From contig JBDHWQ010000057.1 in assembly GCA_039810245.1 (NCBI GenBank), positions 1-5,081 on the forward strand: DNA of 5,081 bases, in the 5' to 3' direction. Positions 4,781 through 5,081 of this stretch are shown in pieces. The notes beneath the pieces are model-generated. The model ran no database searches and was not told the origin of the DNA. It saw only the letters and a program-made list of their open reading frames with translations. The position numbers were made by a program, and so were the translations under genes. How positions within the stretch are numbered: position 1 is the first letter of the stretch; each line of letters begins with the position of its first letter. The DNA comes from CALDSL01 sp039810245. GTDB taxonomy: Bacteria; Chloroflexota; Anaerolineae; Anaerolineales; Anaerolineaceae.

Positions 4781-5081
4781 CTATTTCTCCACAACAAAAT
4801 TAAACGAGGCTTCGACCTGCTGCGGATCTTCTTTCGTCACCTGCATCAGCAGCGCGGGCAGGTAGATGCGGTCGCTCTGGTTGGTTTTCGAATCTGGGAA
4901 ATATAGCTGGGTAGTCAGCTCGGGGCCGCCGGGGGCCTGCACCTTGACGTGGATATGCTCGGTGCGGCCGGGATACTGGCCGGGAACGACCGTCTCCAGA
5001 CGGAACGAGCCGTCCGCGGCGGTGATCTGGTAACCGCGCAGGGTGTAACCGGCGTTATCGTACTGGCCGGCGCTGTCGGCC
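4781..5081 (-). CDS. Intradiol ring-cleavage dioxygenase-like protein, C-terminal part (5' end outside window)
   Basis: I translated the last 99 residues from the minus strand; the frame is open to the window edge and ends at TAG 4783-4781. The fragment reads ADSAGQYDNAGYTLRGYQ near its start. It continues with DGSFRLETVVPGQYPGRT, then EHIHVKVQAPGG, then LTTQLYFPDS, the order typical of the catalytic beta-sandwich of catechol/protocatechuate-type dioxygenases. All four non-haem Fe(III) ligands appear to be present: Tyr in GQYDN, Tyr in GQYPG, and both His of HIH. The short segment between PGQYP and HIH matches small intradiol-like proteins better than catechol 1,2-dioxygenases, which have a longer loop there. 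Family members split aromatic diols between the two hydroxyls with O2. The substrate cannot be assigned, and any N-terminal linker or signal peptide lies outside the window. The gene is convergent with the aldehyde oxidoreductase across the 21-bp inverted repeat. Confidence 0.85.
   Translation of the reverse strand, partial: ADSAGQYDNAGYTLRGYQITAADGSFRLETVVPGQYPGRTEHIHVKVQAPGGPELTTQLYFPDSKTNQSDRIYLPALLMQVTKEDPQQVEASFNFVVEK

Overview
The window is 5,081 bp of GC-rich bacterial DNA. It carries four complete genes and two genes cut by the window edges. The content (a methylthioadenosine/S-adenosylhomocysteine deaminase, a FucA-like class II aldolase, a free-standing DUF2249 protein, a secreted CHAP hydrolase with a chitobiase-like domain, a tungsten aldehyde ferredoxin oxidoreductase and an intradiol dioxygenase) fits a Chloroflexota genome, perhaps Anaerolineae. 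That placement rests on family resemblance recalled from memory and is only moderately secure. No RNA genes, CRISPR arrays, insertion sequences or integrases were seen, and no stretch longer than about 180 bp lacks a gene.

Layout: (1) 1-495 (+) is the C-terminal part of an MtaD-type amidohydrolase. (2) 498-1139 (-) is a class II aldolase that converges on mtaD with only 2 bp between the stop codons. (3) 1140-1315 is a divergent promoter region with a perfect TATAAT for the aldolase and an extended -10 promoter for the next gene. A 16-bp palindrome lies where a class II CRP/FNR-type activator would bind. (4) 1316-1555 (+) is a small DUF2249 protein. (5) 1622-1650 is a strong intrinsic terminator. 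(6) 1673-2581 (-) is a secreted CHAP-domain protein. (7) 2582-2752 is a second divergent region with another perfect TATAAT. (8) 2753-4732 (+) is a complete aldehyde ferredoxin oxidoreductase. (9) 4727-4777 is a perfect 21-bp-arm inverted repeat that contains the oxidoreductase stop codon. (10) 4781-5081 (-) is the C-terminal part of an intradiol ring-cleavage dioxygenase.

Every gene is its own transcription unit, because neighbours alternate between convergent and divergent, so there is no operon here. The best functional link is between mtaD and the aldolase. Together they could act at the two ends of a salvage route for S-adenosylmethionine by-products (methylthioadenosine, 5'-deoxyadenosine), ending in dihydroxyacetone phosphate plus an aldehyde. 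The aldehyde oxidoreductase 1.6 kb away could in principle oxidise such an aldehyde, and its promoter shares an octamer with the aldolase promoter, but that link is speculative. The least ordinary regulatory signal is the palindrome upstream of the DUF2249 gene, which is centred at about -41.5 from the predicted transcription start.
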